From positions 1 through 60,234 of the forward strand of contig BQJG01000011.1 in assembly GCA_021604585.1 (NCBI GenBank): a DNA stretch of 60,234 nt. Reading direction: 5' to 3'. Shown here piece by piece: positions 7,056 through 16,224 of the stretch. Within the stretch, counting starts at the first letter, position 1. Every line of letters starts with the position of its first letter. Under the pieces are notes generated by a model, which saw nothing but the letters and a program-made list of their open reading frames with translations, was not told the origin of the DNA and did no database searches. Source of the stretch: Hyphococcus sp. GTDB taxonomy: Bacteria; Pseudomonadota; Alphaproteobacteria; Caulobacterales; Parvularculaceae. A program made the translations under genes and the position numbers.

Positions 7056-8855
7056 ATGCTGCAATTCATCGCTCTTGCGTGGAACGCCAGCGACCGCACC
7101 ACCGACAGGGATGCGGCAGCGCTTCGCAGTGAAGCGCTCGACCTGCATCCCGATTGGCGGATCGCTATCGAGGCGGCCGGGCTTGTGATTGTTCAGAAGA
7201 GGGCGGAATCCCTTGCCCACGCCGGCGTCCTCATTTCTGACAGGGGCGGCTATGTCGCCGGCGCGCTGTTCGAACGCGACGACGGGGCAGGCATTCCTCG
7301 GGCCGTGCGAACGCTTGATGCCCGCCGCAGCGCCGGGCCGACTGCGGAGTGGTTGTTCGACGACTACTGGGGGAGCTATGTCGGCTTCGTCCGTGATTGC
7401 TATCGTAAACTCGTCCACGTAGCACGCACGCCTTCGGGATCGGTTACCTGCTACTATGGCAAGCGCGGCGCCGCCTACGCCTTCTTTTCCGACCCGAATG
7501 ACGGCGCGCGCCTCTCGTTCGACAATCTCGAGCCTGACTGGCGTTACATTCTGCGGCGCGTTTGCAACAATCGTTTTCGAGATAATTCGACGGGCGTTCT
7601 GGGCGTGCGCGAAATCGCTCCTGGCGAAATCGTCACGGTAGGGAAAGATGAAGCGACTGCGCGTTCGGGATGGTCGCTGGCGTCGTGCGCCCGCCGAGAC
7701 CCGATCGCAAATCATGCGGTCGCTGGCGATGCGCTTCGTGCGGCGGTGGATGCCGCCACATCGGCGTTGGCGACTGCTCATGGACGCATCTGCGTTCGGC
7801 TTTCCGGGGGCCTCGACTCGTCCATCATCCTGTCGTCGCTCGCGAAGGCCGGCGCGGATATCCGCGCCATTACTTATGCGACCGCGGAACCCGACGGCGA
7901 AGAGCGCAGCTATGCACGGGCCGTCGCCGATCGCTATGACGTATCGCTGACAGAGATTGTCCGTGACCCATCCCGCGCACGGCTGCGGGAGATTCAGCAT
8001 CCGCTCGCCATTCGGCCATGCTTGTGGATCGCAGACGCTGAATCCGAGGAGATAGAGGCCGACTTCGCCGCTCAGAATGGGGTCGGCGCTTACTTTGGCG
8101 GACGAGGCGGCGACATCGTCCTCTATCGCAGCCGCGACAGCCACGCGACGACTGACTTGCTTGAAGCAAATGGCTTTGGCTTCGGTTGGCTCCAGGAATT
8201 ATGGCGGACGGCGGCGCGCCGCAATTGCGCGCCCTGGGTGATCCTGCAGGAGGTCGCCACTCTCCGGCGTGAGCAACGAAACCCGGAAATGACGCCGTGG
8301 GCGCCTAACTATCTAACCGAGGAAGCGCGCCAACACCTTCGAGCCGAACCGGTCGCGCCCGACTATCTGCCGATCGGAAAACGGCGGCACGTCCAGACGC
8401 TCGAAGACCGCTGCAACTATTACGACTGCTTTCCCTATGCCGACTATGTCTATCCGTTGGTGTCGCAGCCCGTTATTGAAACGGCGCTGCGCATACCGAG
8501 CTACATCCTTTCACCTGATGGCGATGATCGTCGCCTTGCTCGCGAAGCATTCCGGCAACGGCTGCCCGATGAAGTTTATCGCCGACGCAGCAAGGGTGGA
8601 ACCGGAAACTACCTCATTAAAATGCTCATGCAGGAAAGGCGGTTTCTGACCGACTTTCTTGCCGGCGGCCTGCTCGTCGAACAGGGCGTTATCGACAGTG
8701 ACAAAATGGCGGCGATGCTTCGCCCGCAGTCGCTCATGACGGTGAAGAACCACATGATGGAAATCGTCGGAGCGATCACGGTCGAGGCGTGGCTGCGTGC
8801 CTGGACGAGTGCGCGCACGTCGAGGACGCCACGCGAAAAGCACGTTGCGATATAG
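7056..8855 (+). CDS. Lasso peptide cyclase (C protein, asparagine synthetase-like)
   Basis: Activates the Glu8 side chain of the core with ATP and closes the macrolactam onto Gly1. The 599 residues have the asparagine synthetase B layout. The N-terminal amidotransferase-like domain lacks the Cys2 nucleophile (it starts MLQFIALAWN), as in McjC, so it does not use glutamine. The C-terminal synthetase domain has the PP-loop RLSGGLDSS at residues 248-256 and, near the end, a basic RRRSKGGTGNY segment typical of the family. AGGAG lies only two bases before the ATG, so translation may depend on coupling to the B gene nine bases upstream. It converges with the isopeptidase gene with a two-base gap and no terminator between them. 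Confidence 0.92.
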   Translation: MLQFIALAWNASDRTTDRDAAALRSEALDLHPDWRIAIEAAGLVIVQKRAESLAHAGVLISDRGGYVAGALFERDDGAGIPRAVRTLDARRSAGPTAEWLFDDYWGSYVGFVRDCYRKLVHVARTPSGSVTCYYGKRGAAYAFFSDPNDGARLSFDNLEPDWRYILRRVCNNRFRDNSTGVLGVREIAPGEIVTVGKDEATARSGWSLASCARRDPIANHAVAGDALRAAVDAATSALATAHGRICVRLSGGLDSSIILSSLAKAGADIRAITYATAEPDGEERSYARAVADRYDVSLTEIVRDPSRARLREIQHPLAIRPCLWIADAESEEIEADFAAQNGVGAYFGGRGGDIVLYRSRDSHATTDLLEANGFGFGWLQELWRTAARRNCAPWVILQEVATLRREQRNPEMTPWAPNYLTEEARQHLRAEPVAPDYLPIGKRRHVQTLEDRCNYYDCFPYADYVYPLVSQPVIETALRIPSYILSPDGDDRRLAREAFRQRLPDEVYRRRSKGGTGNYLIKMLMQERRFLTDFLAGGLLVEQGVIDSDKMAAMLRPQSLMTVKNHMMEIVGAITVEAWLRAWTSARTSRTPREKHVAI

Positions 8856-8857
8856 CG

Positions 8858-10951
8858 CTAGCGATGTTCCCGCTGCGCTTTCATGGCGCGCCAGCGAGAA
8901 TATTGTTCCTGTTTGGCGGGATCTGAATCTTCCCGCTGCTGGAGCCAGAAGGAAAACCAATCAAGGTTTCGTTCGTAGACCGCGAGGCGGTGAGCGGGTT
9001 GCCATTTGATGTGATATTCATCCGGGAAGACGTAGAGGTCTATCGGATGGCCGGCGTCGGCGAACGCGGTGTGCGCTTGAAGTGCGAACAGCAACTCTCG
9101 ATCCGCTACTTGAACGAGGATCGGAGCAGTGACCCGTTCGGCGTTCAGCGCTAGCGAGAGATCCGGCCATTGTGAATCCTCGCCGCCCCAGGGACCGAGG
9201 CCGGCCTCGCGCCACACCTGTCTCCGGCTATCGTGGAGAAACAAATAGAAAAATGGATCGTCCGACAGGCCACTGACCGAAGCGGCGGCGATGCAGTTGC
9301 ATTGAATCAGAGCGAAGGCCGTGTTCAGCGCGCCGTTGCTCAGTCCCGTCATTCCAATCCGCTCCGAGTCGGCTATGCCGAGGTCGATTACCTGTTCGAC
9401 GCCAGATTCGATCGCCGAGAGGTTCCGGCGGCGATAGCTCAGATTGGCGAGAAGATACCGCTCCAGATCATCATTGTTCGTCGCCTCGGATCGCGCCTGC
9501 GTGTCGTGCGGCGTCTCGATCGCCAGAACGGCGAAGCCTCGATCCGCAAAGAGATGAACGGGATATTCGTCGCCCACCCCGCCGCGCAGGAAGCCGGTTG
9601 CGCGATACTGAACGACAATTAGCGGAAGCCGCCGCCCGGCTTTCGTAATACGCGGCGCCACCAAATAGCCGAAAGCTTCATCGCCAGCGGACGTACGCCA
9701 TTCGAGTTTGCGCGCCGGCGCGAGCATTCTGCGAAACCCGGCATTCGGCTCGTACAAGGTGCGAACTTCGCCCGACGCATAAGACACCGACACAATTGAC
9801 GTTGGCGACGACGGGCCTTCATGCAGGCAGATCGCCTCGCGCATGCGTGGCTGGCAGCCGCGGATCGCATCGTCTGTGACGAGAATCGAGCGGACGGCAT
9901 CATTGCGTAAATCCCATACGGCGAGTTCGTGACGCGATCGCCCCCAGCCGGCTCGGCGAACGAAGAGGACGCCATCTCCTTCCGCCGTCGGAGCGAATTC
10001 AAGGATCTCGCCGGCGCACAGCGCGGCCGGGCACGGCCGGGAGGATTGGACGCCGCCATCAATCGATACAAAAAGACGATGAGGCGCGAGCGATCCGCGA
10101 AGGTCTGGAGAATCGGGCGAGCGCCACACGACACCATTTCTTCCCAGCATCGCGAAGTCGCGCGCGCCATTTGAGCTCGCGATTACCGGCGGGGTCACGC
10201 GGCCGGCTGAGGACACCGTCATGTTGTGGGATGGCCCTATGGCAGTAGGACGTGCAGGAACGCGGGCAGACCGATAATATTGCACCTCGGCTTCGGTCGC
10301 TGGCCGGATGCGACCGTTGGGAAATTCGATTGTAAGGATTTCAGTTCGTGCGGGGGCGCCAGTGCTTAGCGGAGTTAGCGCATAAGCGGCGTAGAAGCGA
10401 TCATCGAAGCGGTAGCCGGACCTTCCTTCCGTCGCGCCGAGCGCCGCGAGATCGTCAGCGAAATAGTCGCGCTCATAGATGATTTCCGATCCCGATGGCG
10501 ACCACACGAAGTCGAGCAGGCGGCCCTCGGCCAAACCGGTGACGCACTCGCCGCCGTCCAGCCGGCAAACGTCGATGTTGGGTTCTTCATTGCGAGACGC
10601 GCGAAACGCGAGCCAGTCTCCGTCCGGCGACCAGCGAGGCTGCAATGTCGCCCAAACACCGTTGCGCCTGCCAGTGTCGCGCGACATGAAATAGTCGATG
10701 TCGCCGCCGTCGCCGATTATTCGCGCGCGCGATCCCGGTCGCGCGCCCATTACGCACCAGGAAGCCCTATAACGGTTTGTTTCCGCGTCCCCCTGCTGGA
10801 TTTGAAACGCAATTTGCTCTCCGTCCGGCGAAATGCTCAGGCCCGCGATGTCGATGAGCGCCGCCATTGCAGTCGAGCTTAGACTTCGCACGCCCCCGGC
10901 CTCAGCTGGAGAGCATGCAAGCGCCAAGGCCGCGATGAGTGAAGCGATCAC
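8858..10951 (-). CDS. Lasso peptide isopeptidase, AtxE2-like S9 peptidase
   Basis: A 697-residue prolyl-oligopeptidase-fold hydrolase of the kind that opens lasso peptide rings by cutting the Gly1 isopeptide bond. There is a signal peptide (MIASLIAALALACSPAEA), so it acts in the periplasm. Residues 40-400 are propeller-like, with WSPDGDWLAF and VWSPSGSEIIYERD blades. The catalytic domain holds Ser538 in TGLSNGAL, Asp617 in VADRELL and His647 in DEYHIKWQ. The location beside the cyclase gene and the TonB/FecR/sigma genes is the hallmark arrangement recalled from astexin and caulonodin loci. The gene follows the TonB receptor with a four-base gap, so receptor and isopeptidase are cotranscribed: imported lasso peptide would be linearised after entry. 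Confidence 0.9.
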   Translation of the reverse strand: MIASLIAALALACSPAEAGGVRSLSSTAMAALIDIAGLSISPDGEQIAFQIQQGDAETNRYRASWCVMGARPGSRARIIGDGGDIDYFMSRDTGRRNGVWATLQPRWSPDGDWLAFRASRNEEPNIDVCRLDGGECVTGLAEGRLLDFVWSPSGSEIIYERDYFADDLAALGATEGRSGYRFDDRFYAAYALTPLSTGAPARTEILTIEFPNGRIRPATEAEVQYYRSARVPARPTAIGPSHNMTVSSAGRVTPPVIASSNGARDFAMLGRNGVVWRSPDSPDLRGSLAPHRLFVSIDGGVQSSRPCPAALCAGEILEFAPTAEGDGVLFVRRAGWGRSRHELAVWDLRNDAVRSILVTDDAIRGCQPRMREAICLHEGPSSPTSIVSVSYASGEVRTLYEPNAGFRRMLAPARKLEWRTSAGDEAFGYLVAPRITKAGRRLPLIVVQYRATGFLRGGVGDEYPVHLFADRGFAVLAIETPHDTQARSEATNNDDLERYLLANLSYRRRNLSAIESGVEQVIDLGIADSERIGMTGLSNGALNTAFALIQCNCIAAASVSGLSDDPFFYLFLHDSRRQVWREAGLGPWGGEDSQWPDLSLALNAERVTAPILVQVADRELLFALQAHTAFADAGHPIDLYVFPDEYHIKWQPAHRLAVYERNLDWFSFWLQQREDSDPAKQEQYSRWRAMKAQREHR

Positions 10952-10955
10952 AGGA

Positions 10956-13703
10956 TCAGAACCGCTTCGTCACCGTCGCACTCACAAGGCGTCCGAGGGC
11001 GGAGTAATTCGTCGAATCGTAGTTTACGAGGAACGACGCGATAGAAGGTATCGGCGGCGCAAGGAAAGGCGGCGCTTCATTGAAGAGGTTCGTCACCGCC
11101 AGATTGAAGCCAACATCGCCAACGACGCCCAGCTTCGCCTGATAATCAACGACAAGATCGACCGTCGTCATAGAGTCGCGCTTGACCTCGGGCGTCACGC
11201 CCCGATCGATGATTCCGGCGGTGTGATTTAAACTGCCATTCAGTGTGAACCCATCCCGCGACCAGCCGGCGCCGAGCCGGCCCTTGAAGTCCGCCGGCCA
11301 GAAATTGACGCCGGCGGTCGGTTCGACCGGTGCAAGCTCGGTCAGTTTGCGCGTACCCTCAGTGATCCAATTGCCGTTGACGCTGAGGGACAGATCGCCG
11401 CCGCGCAGCTCTGTCCTGTAGCGTGCCGTGAGATCGACGCCCTGGACGCTCTGGCTTGAGACGTTCGTGAAACGATTATCGATAATCGCAATCGCTTTGG
11501 CGGGATCAAAAGGCGCGCCAGCCTGATTAAACGTGAACGTTCCGGCGGGCAGCCCCGCCGCCGCAAAGGCTGCGTTTTGCTCATCGACGGTCGGGTTCAA
11601 AATGACGAATTCAGCAAATATGGGATCGCTCAAGGCTTGCGTGAATACGCTGATCGGCCGCTCCACCCGATTGGCGTAGTCAATATCGAACCAGCCGAAT
11701 TCCAGGGTCAGATCAGGCAGAAACTCCGGTGCCGCGACAAAGCCAGCCGTGAAGATCTCGGCGGTTTCGGGAGTGAGATCCGGACTGCCTCCGCTGGAGA
11801 AGAAAATCACTTGCGCGTCCGCCGGCGCGCCGACAGCTCCATGCTGCGCGGCCGTACGCAATGTCAGAGACGTCGCCAAATGCCGCTGGAACAGCGTCGG
11901 AACCTTGAAGCTGCGCCCCCAACTGGCCTTCAGATTCAAGCCGGGCGCCAGCTCCCAAAGGGCGCCGATCTTCGGCGTCGTTGCAGAACCAAAGCTATCA
12001 TAGTCTTCGTAACGCAGCGCCGCATTCAGCGTAAATCGCTTTACCAGCGGAATATTCTGATCGTCCGAGACGAGCGGCAGGTTCGCTTCGCCATAGATGT
12101 AATAACTGCTTTCTTCGGCGTCCAACTCACTGGAAATGCTTCCTGTCAGGATGTTGACGACTCTTCGGTCAAAACTGTTCTCTCGCCATCCGCCGCCGAT
12201 GGAAACCCGGCTTTCGCCGCCTGGCAGGTTGAAAACCGGGCCTTCCGCCTCCAGTCCCGCGGCCTGGGCGCCGTTGAAACTTTCACTAAGAGAATTGGAA
12301 AGCTGCCCTCCGGTGGCGACGCTGAAACTCGGCTGGGCTAACTCCGCTTCGTTCCGCCCGAATGCGCCATGAAGGCGCGCGGACCAATCACCAGGCAGCG
12401 TCACTTCAAACGAGGGTGTGACGCCCCAGATCGACGAGTCCCTTTCCTGCTCGATTAGGGACGACGGGCTGGTCTGAAACGTACTGTCCGACGACCGATC
12501 AGCGAAAAACGCGTCGAGGCGGAGTACCGCATTTGCGCCAGCTTCCTGATGCGCGCTGAACAATGCGCTTTTTTGCGTTTGCTCCGGATAGATCGTGAGA
12601 TTCTGATTGAGTATATGATCGAGATATTCGCGATGCTTGGCCTTGACGGATTCATTGTGCGAATAATCGCCGGTGATGAGGAATCCGCCCGAACTCCAGT
12701 TTGTCCCGGCGACTGCGGTATATTGCTGTTGCTCATAGCCGCCGTCAGTCGCCGCGCCGACACGCGCGCGGAATTCCATGCCTTCATAATCGCGCTTCAG
12801 CACAATGTTGGCGACGCCGCCCACAGCGTCCGAGCCATAGATCGCTGAGGCGCCATCGAGCAGGATTTCCACCCGCTCGATCGCCGTGACTGGAATGACG
12901 GAAACATCGACCGACTGACCAAAGCCGTCGTAGGCCAGGCGCGATCCGTTTAAAAGCGTCAGGGTCGCGTCAGATCCAAGTCCTCGCAGATTGAGCGCGG
13001 ACGACCCGGTGGCGTTGCTATTGCCTTGCATGGAGCCCACCGCCGCCCCGAAGGCCACCCCCGGATTCTGCCCGCCGGCGAAGTTCTGCGGCAGCGCGCG
13101 GATGACCTCGCCGAGATTGTTCTGACCCTGAAGCCGCATGTCCTCTTGCGTAATCGTCACCACGGGCGAAGTTGGCCGCGCGCCTTTGATCCGGGTGCCT
13201 GTCACGACGACCTGATCCTGCTCATTTGCGGCCTCTCCGTCGCCGGGACGCGGACGGCTTTGCTGCGGGTCATCGCGACCCTCGACGGTCTCCGCCGCTT
13301 GGGCGGACCGCATGCTGGCCGCATTGCTCGTTTCGGCAAGAAGGGTCATGGAGGCGGGCTTGAGACGCGGCGTGACGACGAGCGTTGTTTCATTGCGGAT
13401 TTTGTAAGTGAGCGTGCTCGGCGACAGCAGCCGTTCGAGGGCTTCGAAGCTGGTGTACGATCCGATGAGCGCCCGGCTTTGAACGCCGGCGGCGAGATCG
13501 TCCTGGATCAGCACCACATAATTCGACTGCTCGGACCAGGCGATGAGCGCGTCCGAGAGCGGCTGCGCCGGAATGTTCCACTGGAGTTTGACGTTCTCGC
13601 CGCGGACAGCGGCTTGCACGTTGTAGGCGGCGGCTTCGGTGACGACGGTCATGGCAAGCACCGACGCGGATGCGGCCATTGCGGCACTCAACTTCTTGTT
13701 CAT
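10956..13703 (-). CDS. TonB-dependent receptor with STN domain (lasso peptide uptake)
   Basis: Outer membrane receptor of about 915 residues. After a signal peptide comes a secretin/TonB short N-terminal (STN) domain (about residues 40-105), which in FecA-type receptors signals to FecR. A linker leads to the TonB box region DQVVVTGTRI, the plug (LNLRGLGSDATLTLLNGSRL) and the barrel ending in ATVTKRF with the terminal Phe of outer membrane porin-type barrels. I chose the ATG at 13703 because AGGAGGGG lies about ten bases upstream; an in-frame ATG at 13781 adds 26 residues before a proper signal peptide. With FecR and the ECF sigma factor upstream and the isopeptidase downstream, it probably imports the lasso peptide, perhaps carrying a bound ligand. 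Confidence 0.9.
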   Translation of the reverse strand: MNKKLSAAMAASASVLAMTVVTEAAAYNVQAAVRGENVKLQWNIPAQPLSDALIAWSEQSNYVVLIQDDLAAGVQSRALIGSYTSFEALERLLSPSTLTYKIRNETTLVVTPRLKPASMTLLAETSNAASMRSAQAAETVEGRDDPQQSRPRPGDGEAANEQDQVVVTGTRIKGARPTSPVVTITQEDMRLQGQNNLGEVIRALPQNFAGGQNPGVAFGAAVGSMQGNSNATGSSALNLRGLGSDATLTLLNGSRLAYDGFGQSVDVSVIPVTAIERVEILLDGASAIYGSDAVGGVANIVLKRDYEGMEFRARVGAATDGGYEQQQYTAVAGTNWSSGGFLITGDYSHNESVKAKHREYLDHILNQNLTIYPEQTQKSALFSAHQEAGANAVLRLDAFFADRSSDSTFQTSPSSLIEQERDSSIWGVTPSFEVTLPGDWSARLHGAFGRNEAELAQPSFSVATGGQLSNSLSESFNGAQAAGLEAEGPVFNLPGGESRVSIGGGWRENSFDRRVVNILTGSISSELDAEESSYYIYGEANLPLVSDDQNIPLVKRFTLNAALRYEDYDSFGSATTPKIGALWELAPGLNLKASWGRSFKVPTLFQRHLATSLTLRTAAQHGAVGAPADAQVIFFSSGGSPDLTPETAEIFTAGFVAAPEFLPDLTLEFGWFDIDYANRVERPISVFTQALSDPIFAEFVILNPTVDEQNAAFAAAGLPAGTFTFNQAGAPFDPAKAIAIIDNRFTNVSSQSVQGVDLTARYRTELRGGDLSLSVNGNWITEGTRKLTELAPVEPTAGVNFWPADFKGRLGAGWSRDGFTLNGSLNHTAGIIDRGVTPEVKRDSMTTVDLVVDYQAKLGVVGDVGFNLAVTNLFNEAPPFLAPPIPSIASFLVNYDSTNYSALGRLVSATVTKRF

Positions 13704-13784
13704 TTGTTTTATTCCCCTCCTGACGACCTTCACGCCGCGCACGGGCGCTTCGTGCCGGCGCGACGTGTTGTTTGCGGTCATACT

Positions 13785-13811
13785 GTCGTCGCGAGGGGCG
13801 AAAACCTGACA
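13785..13811 (-). promoter_or_regulatory. Candidate ECF-sigma promoter for the TonB receptor gene
   Basis: On the - strand TGTCAGG (13811-13805) is followed after 13 or 16 bases by overlapping CGAC motifs (13791-13785). This resembles the split -35/-10 pattern of ECF promoters and lies about 80 bases before the receptor start. I cannot verify the consensus of this sigma factor, so this is a position-based suggestion. Confidence 0.3.
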
Positions 13812-13927
13812 GGGGCTTGGAAACTTTTTTCAATGCGACGCCGGACAGCAAATGCGCCGCGCATGCAGGAACGGCGCTTGCCGGATTGCATCGCCGGCAA
13901 AAAAGCCGGCGGCCAATTGTCAGATAA

Positions 13928-14971
13928 TCAGTCGGACGCGCCGGCGGCCGGTCTCAGAACGATGCGGTCTTTTCGCGACCGGTCGATCTTGAGCGGGAGG
14001 ATGTCGGGAAGGCCGTCGAGCATGGCGTCGATCTGGTCGGTGCGGAGCGAAGCGACGAGCGGCAGATCGAGGAGACCGTCATCCGCGACGACGATGGAAA
14101 CTTCCGAATAGCGGTTTGCGTCGGCAATGAACTCGCGCAAGGGCGCGCCCCTGTAGACAAGGCGTCCGGCGCGCCAGGAGGCGATGGCCGAGGGCGGCGC
14201 TTCGACGACATCGGTGAGGCTATCGCCGCTCGCCGGCGCCGCGACTTCCTCGCCGGCGGAAAGGCGCGCCCCGGCGGCGCTTGCGTCAGCATTGTTCCGC
14301 AGCCGGCGCACTTCCACATGGCCTTCCGCGACGGACACAGTGACGCCGGACGCCCCCTGGCGAACGTTGAACTTCGTGCCGGTGACGCGGATTTCGGCAT
14401 CGCCGGAGGAGACGAAAAACGCGCGCGCATCACCTTTGCGGACATCGAAGAACGCCTCGCCGCTTTCGAGATAAACCCGCCTTTCGGCGTCCGAATAGGC
14501 GACTTTGAGCCTCGATTTGGGCGCGAGTTCGGCGGCGCTGCCGTCCGGAAGAGCGATCTCCGCAGTCTCGGCGATGCGCGTCGCATGCACATGGGGAAAG
14601 AGCCAGGCGGGCTGCGCATAAAAAACAACCGGCAGCATGAGCGCGAGCGCGAGGCCCGCCGCGAGGCCTGCGTAGACGACGGACCGGCGGGACGCCGCGG
14701 CTCCAACAAGCCCGCCAGCAAAGAACCGTCCACTCTCGCGCCGCCCAAAATCCGTCGCCGTCGCTAATTCCCGTAAGTCATCGAGTTCGCCGACGGCGTC
14801 CCAGACTTCGCGCGCCTCTTGATAGGCGGCGGCGTGGCGCGGATCTGCGCTGCGCCAGTCCTCGAAGGCGCGGCGGTCTTCGGGCGTCGCGGCGCCGCCC
14901 TGCAGCTTCCAGAACCATCGCGTCGCCTCGTCGAAGACGGCGCTGTCAGCGTTTTCGGGGGCCGCGCCCAT
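13928..14971 (-). CDS. FecR-family anti-sigma/signal relay protein
   Basis: A 347-residue FecR protein. Residues 10-60 match the cytoplasmic N-terminal domain that holds the sigma factor (FDEATRWFWKLQGG, then DRRAFEDWRSADPRHAAAY). One membrane segment follows at about residues 92-113 (VVYAGLAAGLALALMLPVVF). The periplasmic FecR domain starts near ALPDGSAAELAPKSRLKVAY and includes VTGTKFNVR and VSVAEGHVEV. The C-terminal part resembles the STN-like domain that meets the receptor. The ATG at 14971 lies inside the end of the sigma gene (26-base overlap), showing translational coupling. It would sense ligand-loaded receptor and free the sigma factor. Confidence 0.92.
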   Translation of the reverse strand: MGAAPENADSAVFDEATRWFWKLQGGAATPEDRRAFEDWRSADPRHAAAYQEAREVWDAVGELDDLRELATATDFGRRESGRFFAGGLVGAAASRRSVVYAGLAAGLALALMLPVVFYAQPAWLFPHVHATRIAETAEIALPDGSAAELAPKSRLKVAYSDAERRVYLESGEAFFDVRKGDARAFFVSSGDAEIRVTGTKFNVRQGASGVTVSVAEGHVEVRRLRNNADASAAGARLSAGEEVAAPASGDSLTDVVEAPPSAIASWRAGRLVYRGAPLREFIADANRYSEVSIVVADDGLLDLPLVASLRTDQIDAMLDGLPDILPLKIDRSRKDRIVLRPAAGASD

Positions 14972-15548
14972 TCAGGTCTTCCGCATGTTGGTTCGCCGGC
15001 GCATCACCGAAGGTCTTCAGCATTTCCCTTTTGCAGTCGCGCATGGCGCGCGAGACGTGCTTGCTCACGGCGTCGGGTTTCATGCCGAGCCGCTCGGCGA
15101 TCTCAGTTTCGGTCAATTCCTGAAACCGCGCCAGCATAAATACCTGCCGCCGTTTTTCCGGCATCGCGGCGATGATGGCGCGAAGCCGGTTCAGCTTGTC
15201 GCGCCGGATCGCTTCGTTTTCGGGGCACGGCGCGACTTCGCCAAGCGGCGCAAGCGGATCGGCCTTGAACCGCTCAGCGCCCTCCTCCTGAGCCTGTTCC
15301 CTGCGATAGTAGTCGGCGAGCTGGTTGCGCGCCGCCCGAAACAAATACTGGCGCATATTCCGGATGGGCAGGAGCGACGGCCGCGCCGCAAGCGCCGCGA
15401 ACACTGTGTGGGCGATGTCGGCCGCCACCGACTTTTCCGGGAGCTTATTGCTGAGAAACGAGACCAACGGCCCGTGATAGGACCGGTACGCGTCCTCAAG
15501 ATCGAGCGCGGCGGGCACCGCCGGAGAGAAGACGTCATCAGGCGCCAT
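14946..15548 (-). CDS. ECF sigma factor, FecI type
   Basis: A 200-residue RNA polymerase sigma factor. Region 2 lies at about residues 22-90 (AYRSYHGPLVSFLSNKLPEK, then NMRQYLFRAARNQLADYYRR), and region 4 at about 125-180 (LRAIIAAMPEKRRQVFMLAR, then ELTETEIAERLGMKPDAVSK). It overlaps the start of fecR and is followed by the receptor and isopeptidase genes, so it should drive transcription of the uptake half of the lasso locus when FecR releases it. It starts 27 bases beyond the stop of an XRE regulator on the same strand and could be read from that promoter. Confidence 0.92.
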   Translation of the reverse strand: MAPDDVFSPAVPAALDLEDAYRSYHGPLVSFLSNKLPEKSVAADIAHTVFAALAARPSLLPIRNMRQYLFRAARNQLADYYRREQAQEEGAERFKADPLAPLGEVAPCPENEAIRRDKLNRLRAIIAAMPEKRRQVFMLARFQELTETEIAERLGMKPDAVSKHVSRAMRDCKREMLKTFGDAPANQHAEDLNGRGPRKR

Positions 15549-15575
15549 TGGACCGCTCCATATCGCGCAGGTCAG

Positions 15576-16133
15576 TCATTGCGCAGCCGCCTTCGACCGC
15601 ACCGAAAGCCCCGACAGCCGTTTGAGGAGTTTGCGGACAAGCGCCCGATCGGACGCGCTCGCGATCGCCTGATAGCTCCGGATTAGGTCGATCAGTTCAC
15701 CCTCGCGCGCCGGCGCCGCTCGCGGATTGACGGTCAGCGGCACAACGAGGATCGGGTTTCTTTTAGTGTTCGCCGACCCGCGAGAACGTCCCGGTCTGTC
15801 GCGGAGCCCCGCGTAAAGCGCACCGACTTCGACGCCCAGGATTTCTGCTGCTCGGTAAGCGGTTGAGGCCGCCATCCGGTCCCTGCCGCTTTCGTATTTC
15901 TGGACCTGCTGGAGACTCACACCGAGCCGACGGCCAAGCTCGGTCTGGTTCAGCCCCCGCGACTGGCGCAACTGCTGGAGCGTTGCGCCGAGTGCTTCTT
16001 CGATCAGTTTGGCCGTTTCTTCAGAAGCCCGTCCTACGCGGGGCTGAATGGGCTTGCCCGGCTTCGTCGCCGACGCTTTGGGCCGTTTGTTCGGGATCCC
16101 ATCGTTACTTCTTTGATCCTGTCGCTGTCTCAT
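15576..16133 (-). CDS. XRE-family regulator with C-terminal extension
   Basis: A 185-residue protein. A basic tail of 40 residues (rich in Arg, Lys, Pro and Ser) precedes a helix-turn-helix of the Cro/CI type at residues 50-108 (LRQSRGLNQTELGRRLGVSL, then QQVQKYESGRDRM). The last 70 residues are helical and resemble alphaproteobacterial XRE proteins of unknown role. I prefer the ATG at 16133; a GTG at 16175 would start inside the operator repeat. It is divergent from the next XRE gene with operator A between them, which is the usual layout for an autoregulated switch. It also lies just upstream of the lasso sigma gene on the same strand. Confidence 0.8.
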   Translation of the reverse strand: MRQRQDQRSNDGIPNKRPKASATKPGKPIQPRVGRASEETAKLIEEALGATLQQLRQSRGLNQTELGRRLGVSLQQVQKYESGRDRMAASTAYRAAEILGVEVGALYAGLRDRPGRSRGSANTKRNPILVVPLTVNPRAAPAREGELIDLIRSYQAIASASDRALVRKLLKRLSGLSVRSKAAAQ

Positions 16134-16170
16134 CGCTCTGCCATCTGCCCAGCTCCAAGTACACAAGAAA

Positions 16171-16200
16171 TGCACATGTGCATTTTATGCATATGTGCAT
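16171..16200. repeat. Operator repeat A between divergent XRE genes
   Basis: Thirty bases that match operator B at 27 of 30 positions. The centre is TGCATTTTATGCA: TGCAT and ATGCA arms around TTT, flanked by alternating purine/pyrimidine steps so that each half extends to about 11 bases (10 of 11 symmetric). It lies between the starts of the leftward and rightward XRE genes. Confidence 0.7.
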
Positions 16201-16224
16201 ACCGGTCAATGGCACTCCTCGGAC

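Noticed and set aside
6789..8144. 451-codon frame opposite the lasso protease and cyclase
   Set aside because: Antisense to genes with full catalytic motifs and with no resemblance to a family.
13026..14111. 361-codon frame opposite the TonB receptor and FecR genes
   Set aside because: Covers parts of two well supported genes on the other strand and has no domain of its own.
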